DNA of 8,987 nt from Candidatus Omnitrophota bacterium. GTDB taxonomy: Bacteria > Omnitrophota > Gorgyraeia > B26-G9. The position numbers were made by a program, and so were the translations under genes. Shown piece after piece: positions 6,377 through 8,987 of the stretch. Position 1 is the first letter of the stretch. Each line of letters starts with the position of its first letter. The stretch lies in the NCBI GenBank assembly GCA_003645745.1, contig QNCH01000052.1, forward strand, positions 1 through 8,987. Reading direction: 5' to 3'. The notes below the pieces were generated by a model, which was not told the origin of the DNA, ran no database searches, and saw only the letters and a list, made by a program, of their open reading frames with translations.

Positions 6377-7471
6377 TCACAGGGTATCTTCAAAATACCG
6401 TTTTATTTGCTCTTTTGTAAAAACCAGGCTGTTTCCCTGATCTGAATAATATAATTTATACCATAACATAGTTTCTTCAATTGCCGTATATACGTCAAAT
6501 TTTGGCTGCCAAAATAATTGTTTGCGCGCTTTGTTAATATTCAGTTTAAGTAATTTTGCTTCATGTTTTGAATCATCTCTTTTTATGGTTACGCTGCCTT
6601 TTTCAAGGTGATCAATTGCAACCTTTACTATCTCAGAAACTGATAATACATTTTTTGTCCACGGCCCAAAATTCCAGGAACCGGATTTATCTACTTCTCC
6701 TGAATAAAGACTTTTAGCTAATAATAAATAACCATACAAAGTATCCAGAACGTACTGCCATGGACGGGTGGAATCAGGATTACGAATAACAACATCCCTG
6801 CCATGTTCTAAAAAAGCTTTTACTAAATCTGGAAACAGCCTGTCTTTATTCCAATCCCCACCCCCAATAACATTGCCTGAACGCACAGAAGCAATCAGAG
6901 TATTATGCTGTTTTCCAAAATTTTCAGGAAGAAAAAAAGATTGTATATATGAACTAACTATTAAATCAGCACATGCTTTGCTGTTACTATAAGGGTCATA
7001 TCCTCCTAATGGAGAATCCTCTTCATATGCCACATCTTGTTCTAAATTTTTATATACTTTATCAGAAGTAACAATTATACAGCTTTTAACCCTAGATTCC
7101 CTTACCGCCTCCAAAATATTTACTGTTCCCATTATATTTACCGCGTAAGTATATTCAGGATTTTTATATGAATCCCTTACCAAAGGCTGCGCAGCTAAAT
7201 GAAAGACTATTTCAGGCCTAAACCTCTTGATAATTTTATTAACAGCTGTTTGATCGCGAATGTCAGATAAATTATGCTCTAAATTCTTTTTTAATCCAAG
7301 CACATTAAACAAATTCGGCTGTGTATTCGGAGCAAGACCGTAACCACAAACATTTGCTCCCCATAACAACAATACCTGTGATAACCAACTCCCTTTAAAA
7401 CCAGTATGTCCGGTAACCAATACGCGTTTATCACGGAAAAATTTTCTTAAATCAGTGCCATGGTGTAACAA
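6377..7471 (-). CDS. rfbG: CDP-glucose 4,6-dehydratase
   Basis: This extended short-chain dehydrogenase (SDR) converts CDP-glucose to CDP-4-keto-6-deoxyglucose with bound NAD. From a TTG start at 7471 it has 364 residues, close to the family's usual 355-365. The NAD-binding glycine motif TGHTGFKGSW is at 20-29, right where RfbG proteins have it. HLAAQPLVRDSY (91-102) is the family signature. Catalytic residues are in VTSDKVY (134-140: T135, D137, K138) and YSNSK (161-165: Y161, K165). SGNVIGGGDW (198-207) and RPWQYVLD (236-243) bind the nucleotide sugar. The frame is open up to 7621 and contains ATGs, but those would add residues unlike the family, inside rfbF. The TTG, 9 nt after GGGGGGGAG and 4 nt after the rfbF stop, fits family length and spacing better. 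The gene ends 68 nt before rfbH, its pathway successor. Confidence 0.96.
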   Translation of the reverse strand: MLHHGTDLRKFFRDKRVLVTGHTGFKGSWLSQVLLLWGANVCGYGLAPNTQPNLFNVLGLKKNLEHNLSDIRDQTAVNKIIKRFRPEIVFHLAAQPLVRDSYKNPEYTYAVNIMGTVNILEAVRESRVKSCIIVTSDKVYKNLEQDVAYEEDSPLGGYDPYSNSKACADLIVSSYIQSFFLPENFGKQHNTLIASVRSGNVIGGGDWNKDRLFPDLVKAFLEHGRDVVIRNPDSTRPWQYVLDTLYGYLLLAKSLYSGEVDKSGSWNFGPWTKNVLSVSEIVKVAIDHLEKGSVTIKRDDSKHEAKLLKLNINKARKQLFWQPKFDVYTAIEETMLWYKLYYSDQGNSLVFTKEQIKRYFEDTL

Positions 7472-7475
7472 ATTT

Positions 7476-8252
7476 CTATTCTCCCCCCCATAATTTCCAC
7501 GGAGCTTTAGCAGTATTCCACATTTCATTGAGCTCCTTTTTGTCAAGCAATTTATCCATTGGTTTCCAAAATCCATGATGTTTAAACGCGCAAAGCTGGC
7601 CGGCCTTTGCCAAACTCTCAAGGGTTATTTTTTCAAGAACTGAATTATCATCTTTAATATAGTCAAATACTTCAGGTTCAAAAACAAAAAAACCGCCATT
7701 AACCCAATTTGTATTATCATTTTTTTCGCTAAAAGCAATAATACTATTTTGCTGATTAATTTGTAACGCGCCAAACCTGCCTTCAGGTAAAACAGCGGTT
7801 AAAGTAGCAGCTTTACCTTGTTTTTTATGGAATCTAACTAAGTCTTTAATATTAAGATCAGAAATTCCATCTCCATAGGTAGCCATAAACGTTTCAGTAC
7901 CAACATAGCTTTGAATTCTTTTTAACCTGCCTCCAGTCATTGTTGCTGCGCCTGTATCAACAAGTGTTACTTTCCAGTCATCCCAATATTTATTATGAAA
8001 CAAAACAGAATTATTTTTTAAATCAAATGTTAAATCATCATTATGTATCCGATAATTATTAAACCACTCTTTAATGCAATACCCTTTATAGCCTAAACAA
8101 ATGATAAATTCGTTAAAACCATAATAAGCATAAACCTTCATTATATGCCATAGAATCGGCTTATCGCCTATTTCAACCATTGGCTTTGGCTTTAAAATTG
8201 TTTCTTCACTAAGCCGTGTTCCAAAACCACCTGCTAAAATTATAACTTTCAT
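7476..8252 (-). CDS. rfbF: Glucose-1-phosphate cytidylyltransferase
   Basis: The 258-residue protein makes CDP-glucose from CTP and alpha-D-glucose-1-phosphate, the first committed step to CDP-3,6-dideoxyhexoses. It has the nucleotidyltransferase fold with the N-terminal signature VIILAGGFGTRLSEET (3-18) and KPKPMVEIG (21-29), which bind the nucleotide and phosphate. YGDGISD (126-132) supplies a Mg-binding aspartate, D128, and NGGFFVFEP (185-193) and FWKPMDKLLDKK (228-239) are characteristic of this family. The C-terminal APWKLW (250-255) matches the usual end of RfbF proteins. GTG at 8255 is in frame directly before the ATG, but AAAAGGA stands only 2 nt from the GTG and 5 nt from the ATG, so ATG at 8252 is preferred. 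Residue numbers count from that ATG. The neighbours downstream are the next two enzymes of the pathway; 59 nt separate it from the upstream glycosyltransferase. Confidence 0.97.
   Translation of the reverse strand: MKVIILAGGFGTRLSEETILKPKPMVEIGDKPILWHIMKVYAYYGFNEFIICLGYKGYCIKEWFNNYRIHNDDLTFDLKNNSVLFHNKYWDDWKVTLVDTGAATMTGGRLKRIQSYVGTETFMATYGDGISDLNIKDLVRFHKKQGKAATLTAVLPEGRFGALQINQQNSIIAFSEKNDNTNWVNGGFFVFEPEVFDYIKDDNSVLEKITLESLAKAGQLCAFKHHGFWKPMDKLLDKKELNEMWNTAKAPWKLWGGE
7481..7489 (-). promoter_or_regulatory. Ribosome binding site that decides the rfbG TTG start
   Basis: GGGGGGGAG on the minus strand overlaps the last codons of rfbF (Trp-Gly-Gly-Glu) and stands 9 nt before TTG at 7471. It is the only strong purine-rich site in front of the conserved RfbG N-terminus, where no ATG is in frame. 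The seven consecutive Gs are exceptional for this AT-rich window. Confidence 0.7.
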
Positions 8253-8257
8253 CACAA

Positions 8258-8264
8258 TCCTTTT
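8258..8264 (-). promoter_or_regulatory. Ribosome binding site of rfbF
   Basis: AAAAGGA on the minus strand is 5 nt before ATG 8252 but only 2 nt before the in-frame GTG at 8255, so it selects the ATG. The 59-nt gap (8253-8311) otherwise shows no promoter, hairpin or TATACTCA element. Confidence 0.65.
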
Positions 8265-8311
8265 TAAAGTGCCTGTTTCCCGGTAACAAATCCTCTTAAA
8301 AAATATATCAT

Positions 8312-8987
8312 TTATTTTTTACACTTTCTCAGATATCCCAATCCCACTAAAAATCTAAGTTTAAGCAGACAAAGGAATAAAATCGGATGTTTTATAGCCC
8401 GCATCCACTTCCCATGCTCTACAAACACTCCAAAATATCTATACCTTAGCCCAAACTGCTTCTTTATAATAGAATCTTTTCGGCCCCATTTTTCTATATA
8501 CTGGCCAAAATTCTGCGCGTAATATTTTTTCTTATTTAAATAATTTTTTAAGTTAAATTCTCCTTCATTATGAAATATCGGAGCGCTAATTATATTCACA
8601 CCTCCGGTTGCCTTTATTCTGCGGTCAAAATCCCAATCCTCGGGGCCAGTCAAACCCTGGTCAAACCCATTTATCTCTAAAAAAGCATCCCTGCGCACAA
8701 ACCGTACACAATCAATCACTGTTGCGTTATAAAAACTTCTTTCAAAATTACGCACCTTTATCCCAAAATTGCCTGTATTCTGAATTGAACCTTTCTTTAA
8801 CAAATCATTTGCGGATAAATTAACAATTTTTTCAGGAATATAAAGAGCAGATAATCTATTGTTAGATAAACATTTTTTTACGCATTCAGAAACAACATTT
8901 TTAGATAATATCATATCTGCGTCAAGATACAATATATATTTACCTTTTGCCTGTTTTACGCCAAAGTTCCTTTGCGCTGAACGCTCA
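8312..8987 (-). CDS. Glycosyltransferase family 2 (5' end off the window)
   Basis: The minus-strand frame is open from the right edge (first full codon at 8986) to TAA at 8312, giving 224 residues of the C-terminal part of a GT-A fold family-2 transferase. The visible part begins ERSAQRNFGVKQAKGKYIL, the stretch just before the metal-binding DxD, which is DAD at 22-24 (YLDADM). INGFDQGLTGPEDWDF (105-120) carries the ED acidic pair of the acceptor/base region, and FHNEG (138-142) follows. The end (about 192-219) is rich in hydrophobic residues and may be a membrane anchor or amphipathic helix. About 80-90 N-terminal residues are probably missing, judged from usual GT2 layout. A TTG at 8932 could be mistaken for a start, but it lies inside the DxD strand, so the gene must extend to the right. 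It is the first visible gene of the cluster and ends 59 nt before rfbF. The sugar transferred is unknown. Confidence 0.93.
   Translation of the reverse strand, partial: ERSAQRNFGVKQAKGKYILYLDADMILSKNVVSECVKKCLSNNRLSALYIPEKIVNLSANDLLKKGSIQNTGNFGIKVRNFERSFYNATVIDCVRFVRRDAFLEINGFDQGLTGPEDWDFDRRIKATGGVNIISAPIFHNEGEFNLKNYLNKKKYYAQNFGQYIEKWGRKDSIIKKQFGLRYRYFGVFVEHGKWMRAIKHPILFLCLLKLRFLVGLGYLRKCKK

Noticed and set aside
8312..8932. Complete 206-residue glycosyltransferase starting at TTG 8932
   Set aside because: The conserved GT2 sequence continues in frame upstream of this codon to the window edge, so the gene is truncated by the window and does not start there.

Overview
This is an AT-rich window (about one third G+C by eye) in which every supported gene lies on the minus strand, so transcription runs from high to low coordinates. 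The layout is one compact surface-polysaccharide (O-antigen or capsule type) gene cluster, truncated at both edges. In transcription order it holds a family-2 glycosyltransferase (start off the right edge), rfbF, rfbG, rfbH, two family-4 glycosyltransferases, a zinc-ribbon SAM methyltransferase, and a large polytopic membrane protein (end off the left edge).

The core is the CDP-3,6-dideoxyhexose pathway. RfbF makes CDP-glucose from glucose-1-phosphate and CTP. RfbG converts it to CDP-4-keto-6-deoxyglucose. RfbH, a PLP/[2Fe-2S] dehydrase with His in place of the usual PLP lysine, carries out the C3 deoxygenation step. The order rfbF-rfbG-rfbH matches ddhA-ddhB-ddhC of Salmonella and Yersinia. 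The RfbH-partner reductase and the enzymes that fix the final sugar (abequose, paratose, tyvelose, ascarylose or a branched sugar) are not in the window, so the end product cannot be named. The glycosyltransferases probably build the repeat unit. The methyltransferase and the GT-C-like membrane protein probably modify it or extend it on the outer face of the membrane.

The sequence suggests a low-GC bacterium that makes a heteropolysaccharide, but no gene here fixes the phylum. An uncultured Gram-negative-type lineage is plausible and is only inference. Glycan clusters move between lineages, so the content is weak taxonomic evidence.

The main unexplained signal is a short palindromic element built on TATACTCA/TGAGTATA. 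It occurs in all three of the larger intergenic gaps (between rfbG and rfbH, rfbH and the first GT4, and the second GT4 and the methyltransferase), and one arm-like copy lies in the 3' end of rfbH. Other points of note are a TTG start for rfbG, a seven-G tract at the rfbF/rfbG junction where loss of one G would fuse the two frames, and the 524-codon membrane protein frame that is open to the left edge. No RNA genes, CRISPR arrays, insertion sequences or origins were seen. There is no gene-free stretch over 300 bases.
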